A program made the position numbers and the translations under genes. From IMG/VR virus record IMGVR_UViG_3300043775_000270, positions 1-29,489 of that record: DNA of 29,489 bases. One strand, written 5' to 3'. This document shows positions 6,150 to 14,791 of this stretch, piece after piece (the first letter of the stretch is position 1; each line of letters begins with the position of its first letter). Below the pieces are notes generated by a model, which did not search any database, was not told where the DNA came from, and saw only the letters and a program-made list of their open reading frames with translations. This stretch comes from a virus.

Positions 6150-8501
6150 ATGGAAGTAGCTTTATTTATTAAAACTCCTAAATATCAGAACACAAATGAA
6201 CTAACATATAATAACTTTTATAAAAGAGTTAGAACTGATGGTGGCACATTTGAGGCAGGTAGTTGTTTAAGAAGTACAATAGAATCTTTAGGCAGTAGCT
6301 TTGACACTTTAGCTACATATAGCCGTATTGAATTATTTGAAGATGAAAAGATTTCTGTTACTTCGTCGATTCAAAACATAAACGATATTTCAAAAATATT
6401 TACTGACTACTCGCAAAGTTTTACAATTCCTGCAAGTGCAAACAATAACGAAATATTTAAACATTGGTACGAGAATAGTTTAGACGATGCTTTTGATCAA
6501 CGTTTAAGATACGATGGTTACATTGAAGTAGATACACAAACTTTTCGTATCGGTAGATGGCAATTAGAATCAGCAACTATAAAGAACAATCGTGTAGAAG
6601 ATTATAAAATAACTTTCTATGGTGACTTGAAATCTTTAATGGATAAATTCGGTGAAGATAAACTAAACGATGTACGAGAAATAAACGATTCTACTTTTGA
6701 ATATAACGGAACAAATGTTAGAAATTTAGTTCAATCTACTACTGCTCAAAATGTAATGTTTCCTTTAATTACTTCAGATAGAGTTTGGCAATATAACGGT
6801 GGTGGTGCAAATGATATTTCAACAAGTGGTGGTGCTATAAACTTTAACGAACTTTTCCCTGCTTTAAAAGTAACAAAAATATTTGAAGCTATTGCAGATA
6901 AATATAATTTAAACTTTAGCGGTACATTTTTAAATCAGCAAAAATTTACAAAGGCTTATTTGTGGTTGAAAGGAAATGATTCAAGAAGGTTTGTATCTAC
7001 ATCACAAAGAAAGCAACTTCTTTTTACAAACAATAATACTTATTTACCAAGAATCTTTAACATTCAGGATAATATTTATAATTTATTAAATAGTAACAAC
7101 ACGCATTTAGGTTCTAATGTTTATTCAAGTGAGCCAAAATTTACAGTTATAATAAACTTTCCTGCTTCAGTAAACCATAGAGTATTTATTTATAAAAATG
7201 ATTCGTTATTTACTACTTTAGAATTTACATCGGCATCTACAACAGTTACAATACCTAACACATATAGAAACGGTGCTTATAAGATTTTTGTAGAATCTTT
7301 TACACCAACAACGTACACGTATAGTTATTCGTTTACTTACAGAAGATTAAATCTTTCTACAGGAAATTTAACTTTCCCTGTTGTTTCTTTAGGTTCAAGT
7401 AGTGGTTCTTTAAGTTCAGATATTAATTTATTAAATTATTTACCTGATATGAAAGTATCAGACTTTTTTAGTGGTATATTAAGAATGTTTAATCTTACTG
7501 CATATAGTACCGACGGAGTTAATTTTACATTAGAGCAGTTAGAAAATTGGTATTATCTTGGTGGGATAAAAGATTTAAGCCAATATTGCACAACTGATTT
7601 GAACTTTGAAAGAATTAAACCATATAGAAAAATAAATTTTGAATACGAAAAAAGTGAGAATGTTTTAAGTAGAGAGTTCTTTGCAAACAATAACAGAGAA
7701 TATGGGAATTTAAGTTCTGTTTTCAATACCGATGGCGCTGATTATTCAATTAAGTTACCTTTTGAGAATTTATTGTTTAGCAAATTTACAGGAACTGATT
7801 TGCAAGTTGCTTATGCTTTAAAATCAGATTTAACTCCTTACGCACCAAAACCAATTATTTTATATTTAACGGAAAACAAAGCAGGAACTTTATATTTTAA
7901 TAACGGTGCAACGACTACGAATATAAATCAATTTATGAACTTTGGGCAAGATTGTATCGACACTGCCGATTTAACAAATAACACTTTGAATTGGGGTATT
8001 GAAATTAGTTCTTACTTTTTAACTCCTATTAACAATTCATTATTTAATAACTACTATTTAGCTTACTTGAATAACTTGTATAGTTTAAAATCAAGAATGG
8101 TAAAAGTTAAAATGCGTTTGCCTTATTTAAAATTGTTAAATTTAAAATTAAACGACAGAGTTGTAATTCGTGATAAAAGATATATTATAAATCAATTCAC
8201 TACTGACTTAACAACCTTTGAAAGTGATTTTGAATTAATACAAGATTTTAGAAGTATAAACTTTGACAATGGTACTTCAAGACGAGTAAGCAATCAAGCG
8301 GTTATATTTGATATATTTTTAACTTCAAAAGAATTATTGACTTGGACTATTATAGACGATGTTGATAGTATGTTAACCGGTATTTCTTTTAACGAGCTTA
8401 GTCTTAAAATTCAAGTTAAACAAAACACAAGTGGTGTGCAAAGAACTGCAGCTATATTAAGTAATAAAAATGATTTAATTACAATAGAACAAGATGCTTA
8501 A
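6150..8501 (+). CDS. large tail-tip (Tal/baseplate-like) protein, 783 aa
   Basis: Second-largest protein in the window after none other than the tape measure in role and the longest in length. Residues 23-48 hold a short module, RVRTDGGTFEAGSCL, that recurs at the end of the 78-aa protein at 17519. The body begins about residue 58 (RIELFEDEKISVTSSIQNIN, then FTDYSQSFTIPAS), a pattern of conserved Bacteroidota tail proteins. Residues near 430-520 (YLPDMKVSDFFSGILRMFNL, KINFEYEK) resemble a structural hub with repeated beta segments. The C-terminus has KLNDRVVIRDKRYIINQF. It probably forms the tail tip and contacts the host receptor. No peptidase or lytic motif is evident. Confidence 0.65.
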   Translation: MEVALFIKTPKYQNTNELTYNNFYKRVRTDGGTFEAGSCLRSTIESLGSSFDTLATYSRIELFEDEKISVTSSIQNINDISKIFTDYSQSFTIPASANNNEIFKHWYENSLDDAFDQRLRYDGYIEVDTQTFRIGRWQLESATIKNNRVEDYKITFYGDLKSLMDKFGEDKLNDVREINDSTFEYNGTNVRNLVQSTTAQNVMFPLITSDRVWQYNGGGANDISTSGGAINFNELFPALKVTKIFEAIADKYNLNFSGTFLNQQKFTKAYLWLKGNDSRRFVSTSQRKQLLFTNNNTYLPRIFNIQDNIYNLLNSNNTHLGSNVYSSEPKFTVIINFPASVNHRVFIYKNDSLFTTLEFTSASTTVTIPNTYRNGAYKIFVESFTPTTYTYSYSFTYRRLNLSTGNLTFPVVSLGSSSGSLSSDINLLNYLPDMKVSDFFSGILRMFNLTAYSTDGVNFTLEQLENWYYLGGIKDLSQYCTTDLNFERIKPYRKINFEYEKSENVLSREFFANNNREYGNLSSVFNTDGADYSIKLPFENLLFSKFTGTDLQVAYALKSDLTPYAPKPIILYLTENKAGTLYFNNGATTTNINQFMNFGQDCIDTADLTNNTLNWGIEISSYFLTPINNSLFNNYYLAYLNNLYSLKSRMVKVKMRLPYLKLLNLKLNDRVVIRDKRYIINQFTTDLTTFESDFELIQDFRSINFDNGTSRRVSNQAVIFDIFLTSKELLTWTIIDDVDSMLTGISFNELSLKIQVKQNTSGVQRTAAILSNKNDLITIEQDA

Positions 8502-8637
8502 ACTAATATTAGAAATGCTACCCTTGTTAAAAGGACAAGATAGCGAAGCGATTGCAATAGCAAAAGGAAAATACAAGATGCCCGAAAACTTTAAAGAATT
8601 AAAACAAACAATAAAATGGCAATTAAGAAAACAATAG
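8494..8637 (+). CDS. hypothetical protein, 47 aa, bridging tail-tip and tape-measure genes
   Basis: ATG 8494 lies 8 nt inside the end of the tail-tip gene and TAG 8635-8637 lies 22 nt inside the tape-measure gene, so it exactly spans the gap. The product MLKLILEMLPLLKGQDSEAI... is amphipathic, basic at the C-terminus (TIKWQLRKQ), with no recognised domain. The good fit to both neighbours suggests a translated coupling peptide or small tail factor; it could also be a spacer frame. Confidence 0.5.
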   Translation: MLKLILEMLPLLKGQDSEAIAIAKGKYKMPENFKELKQTIKWQLRKQ

Positions 8638-10661
8638 AAATTGATGTAAATGCATCTGACGCTGAAAAAGACGTAAAAAAATTAACGAGCCAATTTGAAG
8701 ATTTAGGCAAAGCTGCTTCCAAGTCTATTAATAACATTGAGAAAGCTACAGAAGATACTGAAAAATCTACCAAGTCATTAGCAGATGGCTTTAAAGGAGT
8801 AGGTTTAGCTATTAAAGCTATGGGTATTGGTTTGATCATTGGTGCATTAAGTACTTTAAAAGAAGTATTTATGGGCAATCAAAAGGTTGCTGATACTTTT
8901 TCAGTTGTTATGGGTACTGTTGCAAATATATTTAGTCAGGTTACAAATATTGTAGTTTCAGTTATTGAAAAGGTAGGTAATGCTACAAATGGTTTTGAAG
9001 GTTTAAAAAAGACAATAGGCGGTTTATTAACTTTAGGTTTGACACCTTTAAAATTAGCGTTCTACGGAATTAAATTAACTATTGATGAAGTTCGTTTAGC
9101 TTGGGAAGAATCTTTATTTGGTGATAAAGACCCGAAAACAATTAAGAAACTTACCGAACGCATAAACGAAACTAAAGGTAGTTTAAAAGAAGTTGGAACT
9201 GATGCTATCAAAGCAGGTAAACAAGTTGCTAATAATATTGGTAAAGCAGTTGGCGAAGTAGGTGCGGTTATTGAAGGTAGCGTTGCAGGTATTTCTAAAA
9301 TATCAGTAGAAGGAGCAGTAGCACAAGCCAAAGCAAATGTTCAACTACAAAACACTGCAAAATTAGCTGAAGCAGAACAGGCACGTTTAGTTGAAATTTA
9401 TGACAGACAAGCTGAAAAATTAAGAAAAGTCAGAGATAACGAATTTAACACAATAGAAGAAAGGCAAAAAGCTAACAATGATTTGTTGAAAGTTTTAGAT
9501 AAACAAGAAACTGCAATGTTGGCTCAAGCAAATGCTCAAGTAGCTGCTGCTAAATCTACCTATCAACAAAACAAAAGCATTGAAAATCAAGCTGCAGTTA
9601 CAAATGCATTAGCAAACGCAGAAGGAGTACTTTCGCAAGTTCAAGGTTTACGTTCAGAACAAGATTCAAATTTAAATTCTTTAGCAAAAGAAGCAATAGA
9701 GTTAACAAAAAGCCAACAAAATGTTAAAACTGAATTAGCAATTAATGAAAAGAAATTTAATGCGGAAAGAATTAAAGATGAAGAACAAAAATTATTAGCT
9801 ACAAAACAAGCTTTTCTTGATGAGTTAACTGCTGCTAAAAACAAATTAAAAGATGATAGAGAATTATACAAAGAAGGCACACAAGCAAGAGCAGATGCTG
9901 AAAGTGAGTTCTTATTAAAACAACAAGAAATAAATCAACAAATAAAAACTTCAGAAGATTCACTTGCTGAATATAGAAGAAATAAAGCAATAGAAAACCA
10001 ACAACTATTAATTGACAATGAAACGTTAAGTTTTGAAACAAGAAGAAATGCTTTATTAGAACAAGAACGTTTATTATTAGAAGACAAAAATTTATCTGAA
10101 GAACAACGCAACACTATTGAACAACAATATTCTAAAGCACGAGTTGAAATAGGTAGATTAGAGTTTGAACAAAAAATGGCACAAGCAAACGAAACTGCAA
10201 ACGTTTTAGGTAACCTTGCTAATTTAGTTGGTAAACAAACTGCAGCAGGTAAAGCGTTAGGTATTGCAACTGCATTAATCAATACTTACGTTGGAGTTTC
10301 TGAAGCATTAAAACAAAAATCTACTTTACCATCTCCTTACGATTACGTTGCAAAAGCAGTAAACGTTGCAGCTATTTTAGCTACAGGTTTTAAATCGGTT
10401 AAAGCAATTACTGCCGTTAAAGTTCCGGGCGGTGGTGGTGGTGGCGGTGGTAGCGCCCCTTCAATGTCTGCTGCCGGTGGTGGTGCTGCAGGTGGTGGTG
10501 CAGCTGCTCCTCAATTTAACGTAGTAGGCAATAGCGGAGTTAATCAAATTGCACAAACGTTAGGCGCTCAACAACCCGTTCAAGCCTATGTAGTTGCTAA
10601 TAACGTAACAACTCAACAGGCGTTAGATAGAAACATCGTAAGAAACGCAAGTATTGGATAA
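8616..10661 (+). CDS. tail tape measure protein, 681 aa
   Basis: The layout is typical of a tape measure. There is an Ala/Lys/Asp-rich helical N-terminus and hydrophobic segments at about 61-80 (GVGLAIKAMGIGLIIGALST) and 95-120. A long Gln/Glu/Lys/Ala-rich coiled coil runs from about 230 to 540 (LRKVRDNEFNTIEERQKAN and similar). Another hydrophobic stretch follows at about 560-600, then a Gly/Ala-rich flexible tract from 605 (eight consecutive Gly). It sets tail length and probably leaves through the tail tip at infection. Using the general relation of about 0.15 nm per residue, a tail near 100 nm is expected, which fits a siphovirus. No peptidase domain is visible. Unusually, it lies downstream of the tail-tip genes rather than upstream. 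Confidence 0.88.
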   Translation: MAIKKTIEIDVNASDAEKDVKKLTSQFEDLGKAASKSINNIEKATEDTEKSTKSLADGFKGVGLAIKAMGIGLIIGALSTLKEVFMGNQKVADTFSVVMGTVANIFSQVTNIVVSVIEKVGNATNGFEGLKKTIGGLLTLGLTPLKLAFYGIKLTIDEVRLAWEESLFGDKDPKTIKKLTERINETKGSLKEVGTDAIKAGKQVANNIGKAVGEVGAVIEGSVAGISKISVEGAVAQAKANVQLQNTAKLAEAEQARLVEIYDRQAEKLRKVRDNEFNTIEERQKANNDLLKVLDKQETAMLAQANAQVAAAKSTYQQNKSIENQAAVTNALANAEGVLSQVQGLRSEQDSNLNSLAKEAIELTKSQQNVKTELAINEKKFNAERIKDEEQKLLATKQAFLDELTAAKNKLKDDRELYKEGTQARADAESEFLLKQQEINQQIKTSEDSLAEYRRNKAIENQQLLIDNETLSFETRRNALLEQERLLLEDKNLSEEQRNTIEQQYSKARVEIGRLEFEQKMAQANETANVLGNLANLVGKQTAAGKALGIATALINTYVGVSEALKQKSTLPSPYDYVAKAVNVAAILATGFKSVKAITAVKVPGGGGGGGGSAPSMSAAGGGAAGGGAAAPQFNVVGNSGVNQIAQTLGAQQPVQAYVVANNVTTQQALDRNIVRNASIG

Positions 10662-10681
10662 AAAAACAATTTAATTAAAAC

Positions 10682-10699
10682 TTAATTTTTAAAATAAAA
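10682..10699 (+). promoter_or_regulatory. A/T-rich leader motif before the protease gene
   Basis: This is an identical copy of the 18-mer TTAATTTTTAAAATAAAA found before the tail chaperone gene, ending three bases before ATG 10703. It sits in the 41-nt gap after the tape measure gene, where the head module begins. Confidence 0.5.
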
Positions 10700-10702
10700 C
10701 AA

Positions 10703-11296
10703 ATGAATCTAATAGAATTAATTATAGACGACAAAGAAGAAATGCAAGGTGTAGAAGCTATTAGCGTAGTTGAATCACCTGCTATTGAATCCGATTTTGT
10801 AGCGTTAAAGTCTGAAGAAATTAAACTTGCTGAAATAAGCAAAGAGAAACGTATTTTAATGGGTGCGGTTTTGATTCCTGAAAAGCCAATTTACAGACGT
10901 AATGGCGAAGATGAATACTATATATATTTTTCAAAAGATACTGTCGTAAAAGCGTCTCAGTTGTTTTTAAAGAATGGCAATCAAGGCAATTCAACATTAG
11001 AGCATTCTAAAGTTATTGAAGGTTTAACAGTTGTAGAATCTTGGATAGTTGAAGATTTAACTAAAGATAAAAGTGCGTTGTATAATTTAAACGTTCCGCT
11101 TGGTACTTGGATGGCAAGTATAAAAGTAGACAATGACGAAATTTGGAACGATTACGTTAAAACAGGCAAGGTAAAAGGTTTTAGTTTAGAAGGACATTTT
11201 GCCGATCAATTAGAAAAGAAAAAAGAATTAAGCAAAGTACTTAATGAAGAAGAAGAATTAATTGAAAAAATTAAACAAATTTTAAATAACGTTTAA
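10703..11296 (+). CDS. XkdF-like prohead protease
   Basis: This 197-aa protein begins MNLIELIIDDKEEMQGVEAI and has VVESPAIESDF near residue 22, MGAVLIPEKPIYRRNG at 53-68 and YIYFSKDTV at 73-81. Two candidate catalytic residues follow: H101 in STLEHS and S161 in GFSLEG. This His...Ser arrangement and the wording 'GxxLIPxKxIYRR' match the XkdF-type serine protease that matures HK97-fold capsids. WIVEDLTKDKSALY and GTWMASIKVDNDEIW are also family hallmarks. It would process the scaffold and capsid protein encoded 1.3-2.9 kb downstream. The acidic C-terminus (about 170-197) is helical. Its stop overlaps the next ATG. Confidence 0.85.
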   Translation: MNLIELIIDDKEEMQGVEAISVVESPAIESDFVALKSEEIKLAEISKEKRILMGAVLIPEKPIYRRNGEDEYYIYFSKDTVVKASQLFLKNGNQGNSTLEHSKVIEGLTVVESWIVEDLTKDKSALYNLNVPLGTWMASIKVDNDEIWNDYVKTGKVKGFSLEGHFADQLEKKKELSKVLNEEEELIEKIKQILNNV

Positions 11297-11925
11297 TGGC
11301 TACAACGAATAATACCGCTTATAAAGTTCACGTTCAAGAAACAACTCAAACCGAAGTCGATAATGTAAATATTGAACAAGGTGCTATGCTTGTAACCGAT
11401 GAAGCATTATTTATGGGTTTCAATGGTGAACAAGTTAGAGTATATCCACCTCAATCGGGAAGTATGGGTTTAGGTTGGGCAAGATATGATGATACACAAT
11501 ATACAAGTGCTTCACCTTTTACTTTTACTACAACTGCTTTTACAGTTCCAAACAATAAAGGTTTTGTAATTGATACAAATATTAATTCTGCAATAGATTA
11601 TTATTCAGCTAATAAATTAAGAGCAGAGTTTGAAAACGATGTTTATATAGTTACAATAGCATTTAAAGCGCAAATAAGCAACGCAAACGGCTACGTTGAT
11701 ATTTACCTTGAAGGTGGTAATGGAACGCCTTACGAAAGATTGAGAGATACAATAACTTTTCCAAAAGGTAATGATATTGAACATACTTTTTCTAAAACTT
11801 TTCAATACTATGCTGATGAAGATGTAGTAACAAATGGTTTAAGTATTAAAATGATAGCAAACCACTCAGGTCATATACACGATGTAATATATTTTATTCA
11901 AAGAACACAAAACAATAAATACTAA
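11296..11925 (+). CDS. beta-rich virion protein, possibly head decoration, 209 aa
   Basis: ATG 11296 overlaps the protease stop (TAATG). The N-terminal 60 residues include NIEQGAMLVTDEALFMGFNG and QVRVYPPQSG, a pattern of phage fibre/decoration attachment segments. The rest is a Thr/Ile/Val-rich beta sandwich (YVDIYLEGGNGTP, HTFSKTFQYYADEDV, SIKMIANHSGHIHDVIYFIQ) that resembles jelly-roll or TNF-like folds. No enzyme motif is visible. Its place between protease and capsid genes suggests an external head protein; a fibre on the head is equally possible. Confidence 0.5.
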   Translation: MATTNNTAYKVHVQETTQTEVDNVNIEQGAMLVTDEALFMGFNGEQVRVYPPQSGSMGLGWARYDDTQYTSASPFTFTTTAFTVPNNKGFVIDTNINSAIDYYSANKLRAEFENDVYIVTIAFKAQISNANGYVDIYLEGGNGTPYERLRDTITFPKGNDIEHTFSKTFQYYADEDVVTNGLSIKMIANHSGHIHDVIYFIQRTQNNKY

Positions 11926-11926
11926 T

Positions 11927-12124
11927 ATGAGCAAACAAACTAAAAGCAGAACAAGCCCAAAGGGCGGAAACAGAGGTTGTCTATGTGCAGACAATACCTA
12001 CAGTAAAGAATGTTGTAATGGTGATTTACAAAATCAAGGAATTGGTGCTACACTTTCACAAGGTGGTGAATCTTTAATTAACAATGTTAACGAGCCAAGA
12101 ACAATAGTGCGAGTTAGTAACTAA
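11927..12124 (+). CDS. small Cys-containing phage protein, 65 aa
   Basis: The product starts MSKQTKSRTSPKGGNRGCLC and has four Cys at 18, 20, 29 and 30 (GCLC ... KECC), followed by NGDLQNQGIGATL. I recall the wording 'RGCxC.DxTYSxxCCdGxLxxQGIG' as a conserved short protein in head modules of Bacteroidota phages; its function is not known to me. The Cys cluster could bind a metal. A basic N-terminus suggests contact with DNA or an acidic partner. Confidence 0.75.
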   Translation: MSKQTKSRTSPKGGNRGCLCADNTYSKECCNGDLQNQGIGATLSQGGESLINNVNEPRTIVRVSN

Positions 12125-12176
12125 TTGTTAAAAATGTAACAAATATTTATAATATTAATTTTAAAACAAAAATCAA

Positions 12177-12587
12177 ATGAGTACGTTAAAAACCGTAGGT
12201 AACAAATTATTTAAAACTGAACTTGCTACACAAAAAGTTGAGTTAGCTAATTTAAAAGATTTACAAGCTGCATCAGCTAAAGTAACTAAAGATTTAGCAG
12301 CAGGTCAAAAATACCAAGACCAATTAGATAAATTAAAAAGTGAAGCATCTGCTTTAGGTAAAAAGTTTAATGAATTTTCATCTAACGCAAAATCAGGAAT
12401 GCCTTTATCTGCTAATTTATGGTCAATGATTAAAGAGATTGAAGCAGCTGCAAAAGAATTAGGTTTAGACGCCTCTAATACACCTGTTGTTCAAGATGCA
12501 AGAAACACTATGAATGCTTGGGAAGAATGGAAAACTGATGTTGCTAAAATGGCGACTGAATCAGCTGAATACGCAAAAAGATTTTAA
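12177..12587 (+). CDS. helical head-module protein, 136 aa, function unknown
   Basis: The protein is almost wholly alpha-helical and Ala/Lys/Leu-rich (ATQKVELANLKDLQAASAKV, QKYQDQLDKLKSEASALGKK), so coiled coil is likely over residues 15-70. A second helical part contains NLWSMIKEIEAAAKELGLD and AWEEWKTDVAKMATES. No family recognised. Located between the small Cys protein and the scaffold-like gene, it could be an inner-head or scaffolding accessory protein. The 52-nt gap upstream holds a short inverted repeat (12125-12142) and an A/T-rich leader. Confidence 0.65.
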   Translation: MSTLKTVGNKLFKTELATQKVELANLKDLQAASAKVTKDLAAGQKYQDQLDKLKSEASALGKKFNEFSSNAKSGMPLSANLWSMIKEIEAAAKELGLDASNTPVVQDARNTMNAWEEWKTDVAKMATESAEYAKRF

Positions 12588-12603
12588 TCAAAATAAATAA
12601 ATA

Positions 12604-13152
12604 ATGTCGAACGTAATTAACCAAATTAAAACCTTATTGGGAATGGAAGTAAAACTTGCTCAAATGGCTTTAGAAAATGGTACTATTATCGAAGCTGAAA
12701 TGTTTGAAGCAGGTGCAAGTGTTTTCATCGTAAACGAAGAAGATAGAATTGCTTTACCTGTTGGAGAATATAAGTTAGAAGATGGTATGATTTTAATCGT
12801 AGCCGAAGAAGGTATTATTGCTGAAATCAAAGAAATTGAAGTACCGGTTGCTGAAGAAGCACCTGCTGAAGTAGAAGTTGAAGTAGAGCAAGAAATGACC
12901 GAAGTAAAAGAACCTAAAAGAGTAATTGAATCAGTTACTAAAGAAATGTTCTTTGCTGAAATCGAATCTTTAAGAAAAGAAATCGAAGAATTAAAATTAG
13001 CTAAAGTTGAAGTTAAAGAAGTAGAATTATCTGCTGAGCCTTTAACACACAACCCTGAAGCTACAACTAAAAGAGAATTACATACTTTCTCACAAAATAG
13101 AACAAAAACAACTTTTGATTCTGTATTAAACAAAATTTCAAACTTTAAATAA
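12604..13152 (+). CDS. capsid scaffold-like protein, 182 aa
   Basis: It lies 7 nt upstream of the major capsid gene, the usual scaffold position. The N-terminal half (ALENGTIIEAEMFEAGASVF, then EEDRIALPVGEYKLEDG) is a small beta domain I know from proteins preceding capsid genes in Bacteroidota phages. Residues about 80-105 are very acidic (VAEEAPAEVEVEVEQE), and 112-140 are a Glu/Lys coiled coil (FFAEIESLRKEIEELKL). The C-terminus is basic (NRTKTTFDSVLNKISNFK), which would suit binding to capsid subunits. An acidic helical body with a basic tail is typical of scaffolds. The opposite-strand frame across it is an antisense shadow. Confidence 0.65.
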   Translation: MSNVINQIKTLLGMEVKLAQMALENGTIIEAEMFEAGASVFIVNEEDRIALPVGEYKLEDGMILIVAEEGIIAEIKEIEVPVAEEAPAEVEVEVEQEMTEVKEPKRVIESVTKEMFFAEIESLRKEIEELKLAKVEVKEVELSAEPLTHNPEATTKRELHTFSQNRTKTTFDSVLNKISNFK

Positions 13153-13159
13153 TTAAAAA

Positions 13160-14092
13160 ATGGCGACTACAACCTCTATTACAACTACTTATGCAGGTCA
13201 ATTTGCAGGGAAATATATTTCTGCTGCATTATTGTCTGCTTCTACTATCGAAAACGGTGGTATTGAAGTAAAACCAAACATTGCTTACAAAGAAGTTATC
13301 AAAAGATTAGCAACTAACGATTTAGTTAAAGATGCTACTTGTGATTTCGATGCAACTTCTACAGTTACTTTAACTGAAAGAATCATTACTCCTGAAGAAT
13401 TTCAAATCAATTTACAACTTTGTAAAAAAGATTTCAAATCCGATTGGGAAAGTATTGCTATGGGATATAGTGCATTTTCAGATATGCCTCCTTCTTTTCA
13501 AGATTTCTTATTAGCACACGTTGCTGCTAAAGCTGCTCAAAACAATGAAATTTCAATTTGGAGAGGTGCTAACGCAACTGCAGGTCAATTTGATGGATTT
13601 GTTACTTTAGCTACTGCTGATTCAACTGTTATCGACGTAGTTGGTACTACTGTTACTGCTTCTAACGTTATTGCTGAATTAGGAAAAGTTGTTGATGCAA
13701 TTCCTGCTACACTTTACGGACAAGAAGATTTATATATCTATGTATCTCAAAACGTTGCTCGTGCTTACGTTCGTGCTTTAGGTGGTTTTGCTGCTTCAGG
13801 TTTAGGTGCTAATGGTACTAACACAATGGGTACACAATGGTTTAACAACGGAAGTTTAACTTTTGACGGAGTTAAAATATTTGTTGCAAACGGATTAGCT
13901 AACAACTATATGATGGCTGCAGAAAAATCTAACTTATATTTCGGAACAGGTTTATTATCTGACCATAACGAAGTGAAAGTGATTGATATGGCTGACATCG
14001 ACGGATCTCAGAATGTAAGAATCGTAATGAGATTTACTGCAGGTGTTCAATACGGAATTGGTTCTGATATCGTTCTTTACACTCCTGCTTAA
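13160..14092 (+). CDS. major capsid protein (HK97-fold type), 310 aa
   Basis: The product begins MATTTSITTTYAGQFAGKYI and includes DLVKDATCDFDATSTVTLTE, PEEFQINLQLCKKDF, GQEDLYIYVSQNVARAYVRA and, near the C-terminus, MRFTAGVQYGIGSDIVLY. Length, the mixed alpha/beta content with few charged runs, and the ending 'xxRFxxGxQxGxxxDIVxY' fit phage major capsid proteins I know from flavobacterial phages. It follows protease and scaffold genes and is directly followed by a strong terminator. It carries more C-ending codons than its neighbours (ATC, TTC, GAC), as expected of a highly expressed gene. It is most likely cut or arranged by the XkdF-like protease. Confidence 0.9.
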   Translation: MATTTSITTTYAGQFAGKYISAALLSASTIENGGIEVKPNIAYKEVIKRLATNDLVKDATCDFDATSTVTLTERIITPEEFQINLQLCKKDFKSDWESIAMGYSAFSDMPPSFQDFLLAHVAAKAAQNNEISIWRGANATAGQFDGFVTLATADSTVIDVVGTTVTASNVIAELGKVVDAIPATLYGQEDLYIYVSQNVARAYVRALGGFAASGLGANGTNTMGTQWFNNGSLTFDGVKIFVANGLANNYMMAAEKSNLYFGTGLLSDHNEVKVIDMADIDGSQNVRIVMRFTAGVQYGIGSDIVLYTPA

Positions 14093-14115
14093 TTTTAAGC
14101 AAACTAAACTTCAAG

Positions 14116-14146
14116 GGGTGGTGAAATAAACGCCACCCTTTTTTTT
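14116..14146 (+). terminator. intrinsic terminator T2 after the capsid gene
   Basis: The stem GGGTGGTG (14116-14123) pairs with CGCCACCC (14131-14138), 8 bp with one T-G wobble, loop AAATAAA, followed by eight T (14139-14146). It is the strongest hairpin in the window, placed between capsid and tail-tube genes. Confidence 0.93.
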
Positions 14147-14171
14147 AATTAACTAATAAAAATATATACAT

Positions 14172-14699
14172 ATGGCTTGTGATTTATCAAGTGGAAGATT
14201 AGAAGTATGTAAAGATTCAGTAGGTGGCTTAAAAGCGGTTTATTTCGTTAATTACGGAGACGCAACAGGTTATACTTACGATGCTACAAATACCGACGTA
14301 ATCGATGCGGTTGCAGGAACTCCAACTGCTTACAAATACGATTTAAAAGGTGCTTCTACATTTACACAAAACGTAAATAGCTCACGTGAGAATGGTACAA
14401 CATTTTTCGAGCAAGTATTAGAGTTGACTTTCAAAAAGTTAACAGTTAAAGACCACAAAGAATTGAAATTAATGGCTTACGGGCGTCCACAAGTTATCGT
14501 AGAAGATAACAACGGAAATTTCTTCTATGCAGGTTTAGACCACGGAATGGATGTTACAGGTGGTACTATCGTAACCGGTGGTGCTATGGGTGATTTAAGT
14601 GGTTACACATTAACGCTAACAGGACAAGAACAAGTACCTGCTAACTTTATTGGTGACACACTTACTGCTGCAGGATTTACTGTAGTTGTTGGTTCTTAA
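14172..14699 (+). CDS. major tail tube protein, 175 aa
   Basis: The product starts MACDLSSGRLEVCKDSVGGL and contains YDLKGASTFTQNVNSSRENG, then TTFFEQVLELTFKKLTV, LMAYGRPQVIVEDNNGNFFY and GDLSGYTLTLTGQEQVP. This is the recurrent tail-tube protein of Bacteroidota siphoviruses as I know it; the beta-strand pattern with an 'A-Y-G-R-P' turn and a 'GYxLxLTGxE' end fits a tube subunit fold. It stands as its own small unit between terminators T2 and T3, which would allow a high, separately set expression level. Confidence 0.85.
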   Translation: MACDLSSGRLEVCKDSVGGLKAVYFVNYGDATGYTYDATNTDVIDAVAGTPTAYKYDLKGASTFTQNVNSSRENGTTFFEQVLELTFKKLTVKDHKELKLMAYGRPQVIVEDNNGNFFYAGLDHGMDVTGGTIVTGGAMGDLSGYTLTLTGQEQVPANFIGDTLTAAGFTVVVGS

Positions 14700-14722
14700 T
14701 AATCAACTTTAAATTTAATTAA

Positions 14723-14749
14723 GGGTAGCTTTTTAGTTACCCTTTTTTT
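14723..14749 (+). terminator. intrinsic terminator T3 after the tail-tube gene
   Basis: The stem GGGTAGC (14723-14729) pairs with GTTACCC (14736-14742), 7 bp with one G-T wobble and a 6-nt loop, followed by seven T (14743-14749). The stem is close in sequence to T1 and T5. Confidence 0.92.
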
Positions 14750-14791
14750 GTTTTAACAATTCAACACATTATTTATTTTTAAATAAAAAGA

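Noticed and set aside
9935-10282. 115-codon minus-strand frame within the tape measure gene
   Set aside because: The repeated codon bias of the coiled coil keeps the antisense frame open; the product is a Leu/Ser/Cys-rich shadow.
12125-12142. Inverted repeat TTGTTA-AAAATG-TAACAA as a terminator
   Set aside because: The 6-bp A/T-rich stem is not followed by a T run; it may be a weak operator or chance.
12660-13133. 157-codon open frame on the minus strand across the scaffold-like gene
   Set aside because: It is antisense to a well-supported gene, Ser/Thr-rich because it mirrors Glu/Ala codons, and has no promoter or family resemblance.
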